Below, piece after piece: positions 8,766 through 17,861 of a stretch of 49,893 bases of DNA. Source of the DNA: Ignavibacteriota bacterium (GTDB lineage Bacteria; Bacteroidota; Ignavibacteria; Tepidaquicellales; OLB5). Every line of letters begins with the position of its first letter. Position 1 is the stretch's first letter. The stretch is from positions 1 through 49,893 of the forward strand of contig RPQH01000025.1 of assembly GCA_003820375.1 (NCBI GenBank). The letters run 5' to 3'. The position numbers and the translations under genes were made by a program. The notes beneath the pieces were generated by a model. It worked only from the letters and a program-made list of their open reading frames with translations. It did no database searches and was not told where the DNA came from.

Positions 8766-9822
8766 TTTTATAGTTCCTGAAATTGTACGCAGTGGAGGAA
8801 TCAGGGTTATTTTTGATTTCGCAAACAGGTTAACCAATAAGGGACATGAAGTTACTCTATACACACCTGTAATACCTTTTAATCCCTTTAAGCCATCTAT
8901 AAAATTTAATGTCTTTAAACACCAGGTCAATTTTTTAATAAAGCAGTTTTGGGGTAAACCCTATATGCCAAAGCATATTTTCCCCTATTGTTTTAAAATT
9001 AAAGCTGTATCGGCAATAAATAATTTTTTCGTAGATAATGCAGATGCCATAATTGCTACTTCTTGGGTATCTTCTCACTATGTAAATAAACTTGCAAAAT
9101 CAAAGGGAAAAAAATTTTACCTGATTCAGGATTACGAAATATGGAACTCAAATGTTAAGCTTGTTGACAAAAGCTACACACTTCCATTAAACAGAATAGT
9201 AATCGCCAAACATCTGCAATATTTCTTTAAAGAGAAATTCGGAGTTGATTCAAAAGTAATAAGGTACGGAGTTAATTTCGATTTTTTTGAAAATAAAAAT
9301 AAAACATACAATAATAAAAATAAAACATTATTGTTTTTAGACCATCTTTTAGAAAATAAAAATGCAATTGCAGCTATTGATACTGTAAAGATGGTAAAGC
9401 AAAAATATCCTGATATTATTGTAAAGGGATTTGGTATACAACGCTTTCATGAAATACCCGGTTTTGTAGAATTTTATGAGAATCCTGATGATGTGAAAAT
9501 TAAAGAGTTATATTGCAATTCTGATATTTATATTTATCCGACTTTATTTGAAGGATGCCCGACTACTCCTGTTGAAGCTATGGCTTGCAAATGCGCTGTT
9601 GTTGCTAATGCATCTGCAGAAATTCCTTACTATATAAAAAATAAAGAAACAGGTATTCTTGCAAATCCTTTAAAGAAAAATGAGCTTTTTGATGGAGTTT
9701 GCTATTTACTGGAAAATGAAAAAGAGCTTCAAAAAATATCCGAAGCAGGTTCAAGAAGTGTCAGAGAAATTTTTAATTGGGATAAAAGTGTAAATGAGCT
9801 GGAAGTTTTATTGAAATCATGA
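8755..9822 (+). CDS. Glycosyltransferase family 4 (GT-B fold)
   Basis: A 355-aa protein that starts MKINFIVPEIVRSGGIRV with the glycine-rich acceptor loop typical of GT4. The C-terminal domain has FEGCPTTPVEAMACKCAVV, which is the E-x7-E nucleotide-sugar motif (EGCPTTPVE). It overlaps the flippase gene by 11 bp, so the two are probably translationally coupled. It retains nucleotide-sugar donor activity by family inference. The donor is unknown. Confidence 0.88.
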   Translation: MKINFIVPEIVRSGGIRVIFDFANRLTNKGHEVTLYTPVIPFNPFKPSIKFNVFKHQVNFLIKQFWGKPYMPKHIFPYCFKIKAVSAINNFFVDNADAIIATSWVSSHYVNKLAKSKGKKFYLIQDYEIWNSNVKLVDKSYTLPLNRIVIAKHLQYFFKEKFGVDSKVIRYGVNFDFFENKNKTYNNKNKTLLFLDHLLENKNAIAAIDTVKMVKQKYPDIIVKGFGIQRFHEIPGFVEFYENPDDVKIKELYCNSDIYIYPTLFEGCPTTPVEAMACKCAVVANASAEIPYYIKNKETGILANPLKKNELFDGVCYLLENEKELQKISEAGSRSVREIFNWDKSVNELEVLLKS

Positions 9823-9845
9823 TTAATCAATTTTAAAAAAAAATA

Positions 9846-10811
9846 TTGAATAATACTTTTTTATCTGTAATTATTCCAAATTACAATGGCCTGGTTCACC
9901 TTGAGACCTGTTTTAATTCTATTCGTAAGCAGACTTTTAGTAATTATAAAGTTGTATTAGTTGATAATGGCTCCGGTGATGGCTCAACCGATTTTACCAA
10001 AAACAATTATCCTGAAATTGAAATAATTGAATTAAATCATAATACCGGATTTGCAAAAGCTGTAAATGCAGGTGTAAAATATGCAATTAATAAATTAAAT
10101 ACCGATTACATATTATTATTAAATAATGACATTGAACTTGAAACTGCATTTTTCGAAAAAGCTTTAAACACTCTGCAAAATGTGCCGGATGCCGATATAG
10201 TGGCAGTTAAGATGATGAACTTTTTTACAAGAGATATAATAGATGACACAGGAAACTTCATAACAAAAAAAGGCGGAACTCCTTATCCAAGAGGTAACGG
10301 ACAAAAGGATAATGGTCAATATAATAAGCCCGAATATATATTCGGAGCATGTGCAGGAGCAGCTTTTTACAGAAAGAATGTGTTTGAGAAAGCCGGGTAC
10401 TTTGATGAGGATTTTTTTGCATACCTTGAAGATATTGATTTGAGCTTCCGTGCCCAGCTTGCAGGATTAAAGTGCTATTATGAGCCAAATATTATTTGTT
10501 ATCATAAACGCGGAGGAAGTAAAATAAGCACTCTTAACTTTCAGGTAAAAATGAATGAAAGAAACGTTATCTGGCTGAGAATTAAGAATTATCCCTTCCG
10601 GCTGTATCTTTATTATCAACCGTTATTTTTTTTAGCCAGGACAAGGAAGTTTTTTTTACTTTACAAAAATTATGGTATTAAAACATTATTTGCTGCATTA
10701 TCAGGCTATCTTTCCGGAATAATTAAAATAGTATTTCAAATACCAAAAAGGTTCAAAATACAACGGAATAAAAAAGTTACAGCTAAATATATATACAACT
10801 TGTTTAGATGA
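9846..10811 (+). CDS. Glycosyltransferase family 2 (first of a tandem pair)
   Basis: A 321-aa GT2 of the WbbL/rhamnosyltransferase type: LSVIIPNYNGLVHLETCFNSI at the N-terminus, VLVDNGSGDGSTDF, the metal-binding LLLNNDIELE, and FGACAGAAFYRK followed by the GYFDEDFFAYLEDIDLSFR catalytic region. The start is TTG 9846, as no ATG precedes the first motif. The next gene is a close paralogue that begins inside its stop codon (ATGA overlap at 10808-10811), and the two share a 49-nt identical block. Confidence 0.88.
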   Translation: MNNTFLSVIIPNYNGLVHLETCFNSIRKQTFSNYKVVLVDNGSGDGSTDFTKNNYPEIEIIELNHNTGFAKAVNAGVKYAINKLNTDYILLLNNDIELETAFFEKALNTLQNVPDADIVAVKMMNFFTRDIIDDTGNFITKKGGTPYPRGNGQKDNGQYNKPEYIFGACAGAAFYRKNVFEKAGYFDEDFFAYLEDIDLSFRAQLAGLKCYYEPNIICYHKRGGSKISTLNFQVKMNERNVIWLRIKNYPFRLYLYYQPLFFLARTRKFFLLYKNYGIKTLFAALSGYLSGIIKIVFQIPKRFKIQRNKKVTAKYIYNLFR

Positions 10812-11767
10812 TAAGTATAGTAATACCTAATTATAACGGACTGGAGCATCTTAAAACATGCTACCCGTCCCTGCTTAACCAGTCTTATAAAGACTGGAAA
10901 TTGGTATTGGTTGATAATGGCTCAACTGATGATTCGATAAGTTATACTATGCAAACTATTCCTGACACTCATATTATTCCATTAAAATACAATTTCGGAT
11001 TTGCGAAAGCTGTGAATGAAGGAATTAAAGATTCAATATATATTCTGAAACCGGAATACATTTTACTTTTAAATAATGATATAGAGCTAGCACCGGACTT
11101 CCTTGAAAAGGGAATAAAAACATTTAAATTACATGAAGATGTCTCATCAGTTGCAGTTAAAATGTTAAATTATTACGACCGTAATATTATTGATGACTGT
11201 GGTGATTTTATCAAGGCACATGGCGGCTCACCATTTGCACGGGGTCATGGTGAAAAGGATTCAGGTCAGTATGATAAGCCCGAATATATATTCGGAGCAT
11301 GTGCAGGAGCAGCTTTTTACAGGAAAGAAGTTTTTGATAAAGCCGGGTTTTTTGATGAAGATTTTTTTGCTTATTATGAAGATATTGATTTCAGCTTCCG
11401 CATGCAATTGTTTGGTCTGAAATGTTTTTATCAGCCGAAAGCTGTATGCTACCATAAACGCGGCGGCACCAGCTCTGTTGCTACGCATGGATTCCAGACC
11501 GAAATGTGTGAACGAAACCTTATTATAATGAGAGCAAAGAATTATCCATTATCACTTTATATATTGTATCAGCCGCTTTTTTTCATTGCAAGAATGAATA
11601 GATATTACTCATTTATACGTTTCCATTCTTTTACAATTTTTTTACGAGCTTTAAGAGGATATTTCAGAGGTATAGGGTTATATATTTTCCAGATACGAAA
11701 ACGTAATAGCATTCAAAAACGGATTACAGTACCTGCAGCTTATATAAAAGGATTGTTTACAAAATGA
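10808..11767 (+). CDS. Glycosyltransferase family 2 (second of a tandem pair)
   Basis: A 319-aa GT2 that matches its upstream neighbour along its full length: ISIVIPNYNGLEHLKTCYPSL, LVDNGSTDDS, LLLNNDIELAP, FGACAGAAFYRK, FFDEDFFAYYEDIDFSFR. The 4-bp ATGA overlaps at both ends (10808-10811 and 11764-11767) show tight translational coupling. Nearly identical catalytic regions with diverged N- and C-terminal parts suggest duplication followed by specialisation or gene conversion. The two may add similar sugars in successive steps, which is inference. Confidence 0.88.
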   Translation: MISIVIPNYNGLEHLKTCYPSLLNQSYKDWKLVLVDNGSTDDSISYTMQTIPDTHIIPLKYNFGFAKAVNEGIKDSIYILKPEYILLLNNDIELAPDFLEKGIKTFKLHEDVSSVAVKMLNYYDRNIIDDCGDFIKAHGGSPFARGHGEKDSGQYDKPEYIFGACAGAAFYRKEVFDKAGFFDEDFFAYYEDIDFSFRMQLFGLKCFYQPKAVCYHKRGGTSSVATHGFQTEMCERNLIIMRAKNYPLSLYILYQPLFFIARMNRYYSFIRFHSFTIFLRALRGYFRGIGLYIFQIRKRNSIQKRITVPAAYIKGLFTK

Positions 11768-12792
11768 GTAAATCAGTATCAATAATAATTTTAAATTTTA
11801 ACGGAAAAAGGTTTTTGAAAGATTGCCTAACTTCTGTATTATCACAATCATACGATGAATTTGAAATTATTCTTTTTGATAATAACTCAACTGATGAGAG
11901 TATTAAATATGTGACTGAGAACTTTGCTGATACAAGAGTTAAAATAGTTGAATCTTCCGAAAATTTAGGTTTTGCAGGCGGCAATAATGAAGCAGTTAAA
12001 TACTGCAGGAACGACCTTGTAGTTCTTCTTAATAATGATACTAAGGTTGAAAAAGAATGGCTCGCAAAATTGGTTAATGCAGTTAATGAAAAAAATACAA
12101 TTGCATCGTCATTTGTAATTACTGAAGGAATTGATAAGAAATATTTCGAAACAAACGGCTCAGTAAGCTACATGATGTATAATGTTATGAATATATTTCC
12201 AAATATTAATGATGTGTTTTATCCAAACGGATGCTCGATGATTTTCCGCAAAAGTGAGATAGGAATTCCCTTTGATAGCGATTATTTTTATTACAGCGAA
12301 GATTTATGGCTTGGTTTAAAAGCCCGTTTTACAGGTATGAAAGTAAAGTTTGTTAAGGATTCTATAGTTCATCATTATGGCGGAGGCGGCAATTCTTCAA
12401 ATGCACAAAGAACTTTCTATCAGGAAAGAAACCGTCTTCTTAATTTGTATACTTTCTTCAGTATCCCATTCATAATAAAAGTCTGCCCGTATATTACATT
12501 TATTAAAACAGCCAAGTTATTTCTTTCAATATTTTCATCAAAATATTCATTTACCGGTTTAATAAAAGCATATCTATGGTTTTACTTTCATATACCAACC
12601 GTATTGAGAAAGAGAAAAGCTTTGAAAACAAATAAGGAGGTAAACGAAAATGAGTTAATTAAATATATGACCTCCAAAATCGTTAATAATGAAGGAAAGT
12701 TAAATAAATTTATTAATTCATTCTCCTATTTTTATTCCAGAATAGTTGGAATAAAACCGTTTGAGTATTATCAATTAAGAATGAAGAATTAA
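11764..12792 (+). CDS. Glycosyltransferase family 2
   Basis: A 342-aa GT2 that starts VSIIILNFNGKRFLKDCL with FDNNSTDESIKY and the metal motif VVLLNNDTKVE. The acceptor-side region is FYYSEDLWLGLKARFTGMKV, and a conserved histidine pair follows in IVHHYGGGG. It is more distant from the tandem pair than they are from each other. It overlaps the previous gene by ATGA and ends the tightly coupled block; 227 bp of non-coding DNA follow before the next glycosyltransferase. Confidence 0.87.
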   Translation: MSKSVSIIILNFNGKRFLKDCLTSVLSQSYDEFEIILFDNNSTDESIKYVTENFADTRVKIVESSENLGFAGGNNEAVKYCRNDLVVLLNNDTKVEKEWLAKLVNAVNEKNTIASSFVITEGIDKKYFETNGSVSYMMYNVMNIFPNINDVFYPNGCSMIFRKSEIGIPFDSDYFYYSEDLWLGLKARFTGMKVKFVKDSIVHHYGGGGNSSNAQRTFYQERNRLLNLYTFFSIPFIIKVCPYITFIKTAKLFLSIFSSKYSFTGLIKAYLWFYFHIPTVLRKRKALKTNKEVNENELIKYMTSKIVNNEGKLNKFINSFSYFYSRIVGIKPFEYYQLRMKN

Positions 12793-13019
12793 AAATGATG
12801 AATTGAGATTAGAAATCATACTAATACTGCCACTGTTTTTGATTATTATTTATTCTGTAGTTATATAACACTCCTGAGAGGCACTTACAGGACGCAACTC
12901 CCAAACTCATAACTCTCTGAACACACAACTCCCGAACTTTTAGGGTACTTTCGTTATGTCTTACTACAAATTAAATATTTTATTATAATACCATACTTTT
13001 CAATAAAATACTTAAAACA

Positions 13020-14135
13020 TTGGATAAAATTAAAGTTCTGGAAATAATAGACGGTGGCTTTTTAGGCGGCGGACAAACAAACATTTTATCGATAATCAAA
13101 GGATTAGATAAAGAGAAATATGATGTGGCAGTAGCAGCAGAAGGCGGCGGCAAATTCGAAAAAGCTGTTAAGGAAAGCTGTATTAAATTTTATCCTATTA
13201 AAATGCCTAAAGTTTTAAGGCAAAGGCATTTCCGCCATCTTGAACATTTATATGATATCAAAAGATTTGATATAGTCCACTCCCATGGCGGCGTAGCAGG
13301 ATTTTACGGGCGTCTTCTCAAAAAGCATCACCGCGAATTGAAGTCGGTTCATACAATCCATGGAATTCACTATATCAATAATAGGTTCTGGATTAAGAAT
13401 ATTTCAAAGACAATTGAACAATACCTTGTTCAATTCACAGATATGACAATTTGCGTTTCTTTGACGGATATGAAGGTTGCTTTTGAAAACAGAATTGCTG
13501 ACAGTGCAAAAACTGTTGTTATTCAAAACGGTATTAATATTCCTGATTACAAGTATGAAGGAAAAAATCAAAAGCTTATGAATGAGCTGGGACTTAATGA
13601 AAATAATTTTATTATTGGAAACATTTCAAGGTTTGATATTCAGAAGAATCAGAAATTGTTAATACAGGCAGCATATTATCTTTCAAGGAACTGTCCTGAA
13701 ATGAAGTTTGTACTTGTAGGTGACGGTAAGTGCTTTAAAGAAATGAAAGAATATGCAATGGAAGCAAACCTGAAAGATGTTGTTATTTTTACCGGTGAGC
13801 GTGAGGATAAAAAAGATTTTTACTCTATCTTTGATATTTTTATACTTCCATCATTATGGGAAGGTTTACCGTATGTTTTACTTGAGGCAATGGCATCACG
13901 CCTGCCTGTCATTTGCAGCAATATACCAAATCACCTGGAAATAGTAAAAAATAATTATTCAGCATTCCTTGTTAATCCATTTGAAATGGATGAGTTATTC
14001 CAGAGAGTTTCTGTATTGTATCATAATAAAGATATCAGGGATAAATTGGCGGCTAATGCTTATGAAGCGGTTTTACAGTATGATGAAAAAGATATGGTAA
14101 GAAAAATCGAAAAAATTTACGAAGAGGTGCTTTAA
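13020..14135 (+). CDS. Glycosyltransferase family 4 (GT-B fold)
   Basis: A 371-aa protein. The N-terminus KVLEIIDGGFLGGGQTNIL has the GT4 acceptor-side glycine loop, and the first domain carries DIVHSHGGVAGFYGRLL and VHTIHG. The C-terminal Rossmann domain has IIGNISRFDIQKNQKLL, FVLVGDG and the EGLPYVLLEAMASRLPVI donor motif (E-x7-E). The start is TTG 13020. It belongs to the glycan cluster by function, and nadD begins 2 bp after its stop, so transcription probably continues into the housekeeping genes. Confidence 0.87.
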   Translation: MDKIKVLEIIDGGFLGGGQTNILSIIKGLDKEKYDVAVAAEGGGKFEKAVKESCIKFYPIKMPKVLRQRHFRHLEHLYDIKRFDIVHSHGGVAGFYGRLLKKHHRELKSVHTIHGIHYINNRFWIKNISKTIEQYLVQFTDMTICVSLTDMKVAFENRIADSAKTVVIQNGINIPDYKYEGKNQKLMNELGLNENNFIIGNISRFDIQKNQKLLIQAAYYLSRNCPEMKFVLVGDGKCFKEMKEYAMEANLKDVVIFTGEREDKKDFYSIFDIFILPSLWEGLPYVLLEAMASRLPVICSNIPNHLEIVKNNYSAFLVNPFEMDELFQRVSVLYHNKDIRDKLAANAYEAVLQYDEKDMVRKIEKIYEEVL

Positions 14136-14137
14136 GC

Positions 14138-14734
14138 TTGAAAAGATACGGAGTATTTGGAGGCGCATTTAATCCTGTACATTTAGCTCATTTAATAATA
14201 GCAGAAGATGTCAGGCAGCAAATGCATCTTGATAAGGTTCTGTTCATCCCTTATGCTAATCCGCCGCATAAGCAGGTAAGCGGTCTTGCAGATGCAGAAC
14301 ACAGGGTGAATATGATAAAGCTGGCAATCGAAAGCAACCCTTATTTTGAATACTGTGATATTGAAATAAATAAAAGTACATCCGAGAAATCATATACTGT
14401 TGATACATTAATGGAATTACGGCAAAGATACATAAATAACCGGGTTGCATTATATCTAATAATCGGGATGGATAATCTTGTAGAGCTTCACACATGGAAA
14501 GACCCCGGGAAATTGTTCTTGCTTTCACAAGTGCTTGTATTAAACAGACCGGGTTACCTGATTCACGATGTAAAACATGAATTTGACAGAAAATCGACTT
14601 TGATACCTGCTCCTGATATCGGTATTTCATCGACAGATATCAGGCATAAGATAAGTGAGAATAAATCTATAAAATATTTAGTGCCTGAACCTGTAGAAAA
14701 ATATATTTTTGAACATAAACTATACAAGGAATAA
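14138..14734 (+). CDS. nadD: Nicotinate-nucleotide adenylyltransferase
   Basis: NadD joins ATP and nicotinate mononucleotide to make deamido-NAD, the shared step of NAD synthesis. The 198-aa length is normal. The nucleotidyltransferase motif GGAFNPVHLAHL begins at residue 8 with the catalytic histidines at 15 and 18, and the second ATP-binding motif ISSTDIR is at residues 163-169. TTG 14138 is the only start that keeps the first motif intact. It lies 2 bp after the glycosyltransferase and 3 bp before the aspartokinase. Confidence 0.95.
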   Translation: MKRYGVFGGAFNPVHLAHLIIAEDVRQQMHLDKVLFIPYANPPHKQVSGLADAEHRVNMIKLAIESNPYFEYCDIEINKSTSEKSYTVDTLMELRQRYINNRVALYLIIGMDNLVELHTWKDPGKLFLLSQVLVLNRPGYLIHDVKHEFDRKSTLIPAPDIGISSTDIRHKISENKSIKYLVPEPVEKYIFEHKLYKE

Positions 14735-14737
14735 TTT

Positions 14738-16177
14738 TTGAGTAGTCCACCAAAAATAGTAATGAAATTCGGCGGCACGTCCGTTCAGGATAGTGAGGCA
14801 ATAAGGAATGTAATCAATATTGTTAAGCAGCCGCCAACAGGTAAAATTGTAGTTGTATCTGCCCTTGCAAAAGGTACAAACTCACTTGAGCAAATTGCAC
14901 ATCTCTCATCCGAGCAAAAGGTTGAGGAAGCAAAGGAAATTCTCAACACTCTTATTAACAGGCATTATAAAATTATAGATGAGCTTGTTTCAAACAGTGA
15001 ATTAAAAGCAGAAGCTACGGAGAAAATCCTTAACTATCACAGGCAAATTGAGGAAATAATCTCCGGGCTTGCCATTATCCGTGAATTGACTCTAAGGACT
15101 CTTGATTCATTCCGCGTATTTGGCGAATTGATGTCTTCGACTGTAATTTTTTATGCTATGAAAAATGACGGAATATGTGTTGAGCTTATCGACTCACGTG
15201 ATATAATTAAAACCGATAATGAATATTCGAGAGCATATCCTGATTTTGAGCTGACACTGGAAAATACCAACAAATATATATTACCCCTTTTAAATGAGGA
15301 AAAAACTGTACTGGCACAGGGATTTATTGCAAGCACGATAGATGGAATATCAACTACAATGGGCAGGGAAAGCTCTGATTTTTCTGCGGCTATATACGGA
15401 GCGATGATTAACGCAGATGAGATACAAATATGGACGGATGTTGACGGAGTATTAACTGCTGACCCTAATATCATTGATAATACATTAAAGCTTTCAGAAA
15501 TATCATTCCAGGAGATGGAAGAACTTTCTAATTTTGGTGCAAAGGTATTGCATAAGAACTCCATTCTCCCTGCTTATAAAAAGAATATTCCAATCAGAGT
15601 GCTGAATTCAAAAAATACTTCATCAAACGGAACGATTGTAAACTCAAGCTTAAATTTTCCCGGTTTAATAAAATCCGTTACATACAAGAAAAATATTATT
15701 GTACTCCGGCTTAAGCCGAAAGAATCATTGAACCAGTATATGTTCTGGGAGATGTTCCTGAATATTTTAAGCAAGCATAAACCACAGATTGATATACTGG
15801 TATCATCAAATAATGCTATAATTGTTGTTATTGCTGAAAACAATTACACAAAGATTCATTATGATGATTTGAAGAATGAGATGGAAGAAATATCGGAATT
15901 CCTGATTATAAAAGATAAAGTGTTAATAACATTAGTCGGGTCTAATTTATATTCAATAACCGACCTGGAACAGAGGATTTTCTGCTCTCTACCAGAAGTT
16001 AAAGCTGAGTCAGTTGTATTTGGATTTAACAGCCACAGCTTTACATTACTGCTTGAAGCAGGGAAGCTGGAGAGTTCCTTAAAATGTTTGCACAGAGAGT
16101 TTTTTGAAAACAATTCAATGGATTTGGAATTATACGAAAAAAATCAATATCAGCAGTTAATAAATTCAAAAAAATAA
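14738..16177 (+). CDS. lysC: Aspartate kinase (monofunctional, with C-terminal ACT-type regulatory region)
   Basis: Aspartokinase makes aspartyl phosphate, the first step to diaminopimelate, lysine, threonine and methionine. The 479-aa product starts with KFGGTSVQD (residues 10-18), the phosphate-binding motif. The kinase domain continues with GFIASTIDGISTTMGRESSDFSA and IWTDVDGVLTADP, the aspartate and ATP sites. The last 170 residues form the ACT-type regulatory region seen in feedback-inhibited enzymes. No homoserine dehydrogenase domain follows. It is next to dapB, so a role in the DAP/lysine branch is likely. The start is TTG 14738. Confidence 0.92.
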   Translation: MSSPPKIVMKFGGTSVQDSEAIRNVINIVKQPPTGKIVVVSALAKGTNSLEQIAHLSSEQKVEEAKEILNTLINRHYKIIDELVSNSELKAEATEKILNYHRQIEEIISGLAIIRELTLRTLDSFRVFGELMSSTVIFYAMKNDGICVELIDSRDIIKTDNEYSRAYPDFELTLENTNKYILPLLNEEKTVLAQGFIASTIDGISTTMGRESSDFSAAIYGAMINADEIQIWTDVDGVLTADPNIIDNTLKLSEISFQEMEELSNFGAKVLHKNSILPAYKKNIPIRVLNSKNTSSNGTIVNSSLNFPGLIKSVTYKKNIIVLRLKPKESLNQYMFWEMFLNILSKHKPQIDILVSSNNAIIVVIAENNYTKIHYDDLKNEMEEISEFLIIKDKVLITLVGSNLYSITDLEQRIFCSLPEVKAESVVFGFNSHSFTLLLEAGKLESSLKCLHREFFENNSMDLELYEKNQYQQLINSKK

Positions 16178-16181
16178 AATT

Positions 16182-16910
16182 ATGATTAAACTCGCAATTG
16201 TCGGTTACGGCAAAATGGGAAAAGAAATAGAATCCTTAATGGATCCTAATAAATTTGAATTGGTCGGCAGGTATGATATTAAAAATCCTGTCCAGAACAA
16301 CCTTGATGTGATTCCCGATGTAGCAATCGAATTTTCAACTCCTACTACAGTTTATAATAATTTGGAGTTTCTTGCTTCAAAAGGCATCAATATCGTTTGC
16401 GGTACTACAGGGTGGTATGATAAGATAAGGATTTTAAAAAGCATAATAGAGAAATATGATACCGGGTTTATCTATGCCGGCAACTTCTCTATCGGTGTTA
16501 ACTTGTTTTTAAGCATGATTAACAATGCAGTTTGTATTTTGAATAAATTCTCCGATTACGATATTGCCATTGAAGAAATACACCATAACCAGAAACTTGA
16601 CAGGCCAAGCGCAACTGCATTAAAAGCAGCAGAGATAATCATAAAAAGCCTGGATAGAAAAACAGGTATAAATAAAAACGGTGCAGTTGAAACAGCATCT
16701 CCCGAGCTTATAGATATTTCATCACTGCGTGTTGGAAAAGCTGTGGGAAAGCATAAGGTAATTATTGATGGTGTCTCCGACTCAATAATACTTGAGCACA
16801 CGGCTAAATCACGCCGCGGCTTTGCTGAAGGTGCACTCTTAGCTGCAGAGTTCATTTATGATAAAAAAGGATTTTATAAATTCGAAGATGAATTTAAAAA
16901 CTTAATCTAA
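16182..16910 (+). CDS. dapB: 4-hydroxy-tetrahydrodipicolinate reductase
   Basis: DapB reduces 4-hydroxy-tetrahydrodipicolinate with NAD(P)H in the diaminopimelate pathway for lysine and peptidoglycan. The cofactor loop VGYGKMGKEI covers residues 7-16. The signature EEIHHNQKLDRPSATALKAAE carries the catalytic His pair at 134-135 and Lys138. The usual second glycine-rich stretch is FAEGALLAAEFI at the C-terminus. The family often has PSGTA where this protein has PSATA, a mild variant. The length of 242 aa is typical. It follows aspartokinase by 4 bp. Confidence 0.95.
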   Translation: MIKLAIVGYGKMGKEIESLMDPNKFELVGRYDIKNPVQNNLDVIPDVAIEFSTPTTVYNNLEFLASKGINIVCGTTGWYDKIRILKSIIEKYDTGFIYAGNFSIGVNLFLSMINNAVCILNKFSDYDIAIEEIHHNQKLDRPSATALKAAEIIIKSLDRKTGINKNGAVETASPELIDISSLRVGKAVGKHKVIIDGVSDSIILEHTAKSRRGFAEGALLAAEFIYDKKGFYKFEDEFKNLI

Positions 16911-16915
16911 ACGTC

Positions 16916-17740
16916 ATGGATAACAACAACGATAATGATCTTAATCAACAAAATCCTCCCGTTGAACAACCGTTTGAACCGGAGGATGTAAAAGAAGATC
17001 TGCCCGTTTCTGACGCAATGACAGGTGTCATTACCGAACCGGGAGATACTTTTGAAGAAGTCAAAGCTTCATCAAAAAGGAATTACTGGCTGCTTCCAAC
17101 AATTATCCTTTTGGTTCTTTCTTTATTTGCAAGCTATATGGTAACTCATGATGAAGAATTGTATTCTGAAATAAGAACAAAACAGGTAAACGCCGCAAAA
17201 GAAAGATTGGAAGCCGCAGTAAAAGACGGTAAGATGAGCAGGGAACAAATGAACGAGCAAATGGAAGGTATGGAAAAGATGATGAATCCCAAAAGCCCAT
17301 TGTTCATTATTTTTGCAGGCGTAGGTGCAATATTCTCTATTATTGCATTCCTGTTTTTAAGATCACTTATTTTCTGGGGGGTTCTGAAAGGATTCAAAGG
17401 TACTGCTACTTACATGCTGACTGTCTGCGTGCTTGGCTTAGCAAGCATTATAGAAGCACTGCAGACCATCATAAATACTGTTCTGGCAATAATAACCGGA
17501 AATATAAGAGCTAACGTGGGGCTGGGAATGATTGTTACACCAGAGATGGCTGAAAATTCATTGTTTAAAATTTTGTCGCATTTAGATTTATTTACAATGT
17601 GGTATCTTATTGTGCTTGGAATAGGTTTGGCAAAAGTTTCCGACTTAAAAAGCAGCAAAACAATGCCCGTAGTATTTGGCTTATGGCTTGTATGGATTGC
17701 TTTAACATCATTCCTGAATTTAGGTTTTTTTGGTATGTAA
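16916..17740 (+). CDS. Yip1-family-like membrane protein
   Basis: A 274-aa protein with an acidic, Asn/Gln/Pro-rich N-terminus of about 60 residues, a first membrane helix (YWLLPTIILLVLSLFASYMV), a charged coiled-coil-like loop rich in Lys, Glu and Met (about residues 90-125), and about four more membrane helices. The MTGVITEPGDTFEEVK motif just before the first helix is characteristic of bacterial Yip1-domain proteins. Their function is not established. It starts 5 bp after dapB and ends the plus-strand run. Confidence 0.75.
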   Translation: MDNNNDNDLNQQNPPVEQPFEPEDVKEDLPVSDAMTGVITEPGDTFEEVKASSKRNYWLLPTIILLVLSLFASYMVTHDEELYSEIRTKQVNAAKERLEAAVKDGKMSREQMNEQMEGMEKMMNPKSPLFIIFAGVGAIFSIIAFLFLRSLIFWGVLKGFKGTATYMLTVCVLGLASIIEALQTIINTVLAIITGNIRANVGLGMIVTPEMAENSLFKILSHLDLFTMWYLIVLGIGLAKVSDLKSSKTMPVVFGLWLVWIALTSFLNLGFFGM

Positions 17741-17792
17741 AAACAGGTATTTAAAGAATCAAATAAAAATACTAAACCAGACATCCATCAGA

Positions 17793-17818
17793 TTAGCCCC
17801 GGAATAATCCGGGACTAA
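17793..17818. terminator. Hairpin between convergent genes
   Basis: TTAG-c-CCCGGA-ATAA-TCCGGG-a-CTAA forms an 11-bp interrupted stem midway between two convergent genes. No T run follows on either side, so it may be a factor-dependent or bidirectional end rather than a classic intrinsic terminator. Confidence 0.45.
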
Positions 17819-17861
17819 CTGCCCTAGTCCAATGGTATGCCCGGTTAGTAAGTTAATTCCC

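Noticed and set aside
14600-14760. Lysine riboswitch before the aspartokinase
   Set aside because: Only 3 bp separate nadD and the kinase, so there is no room for a leader aptamer.
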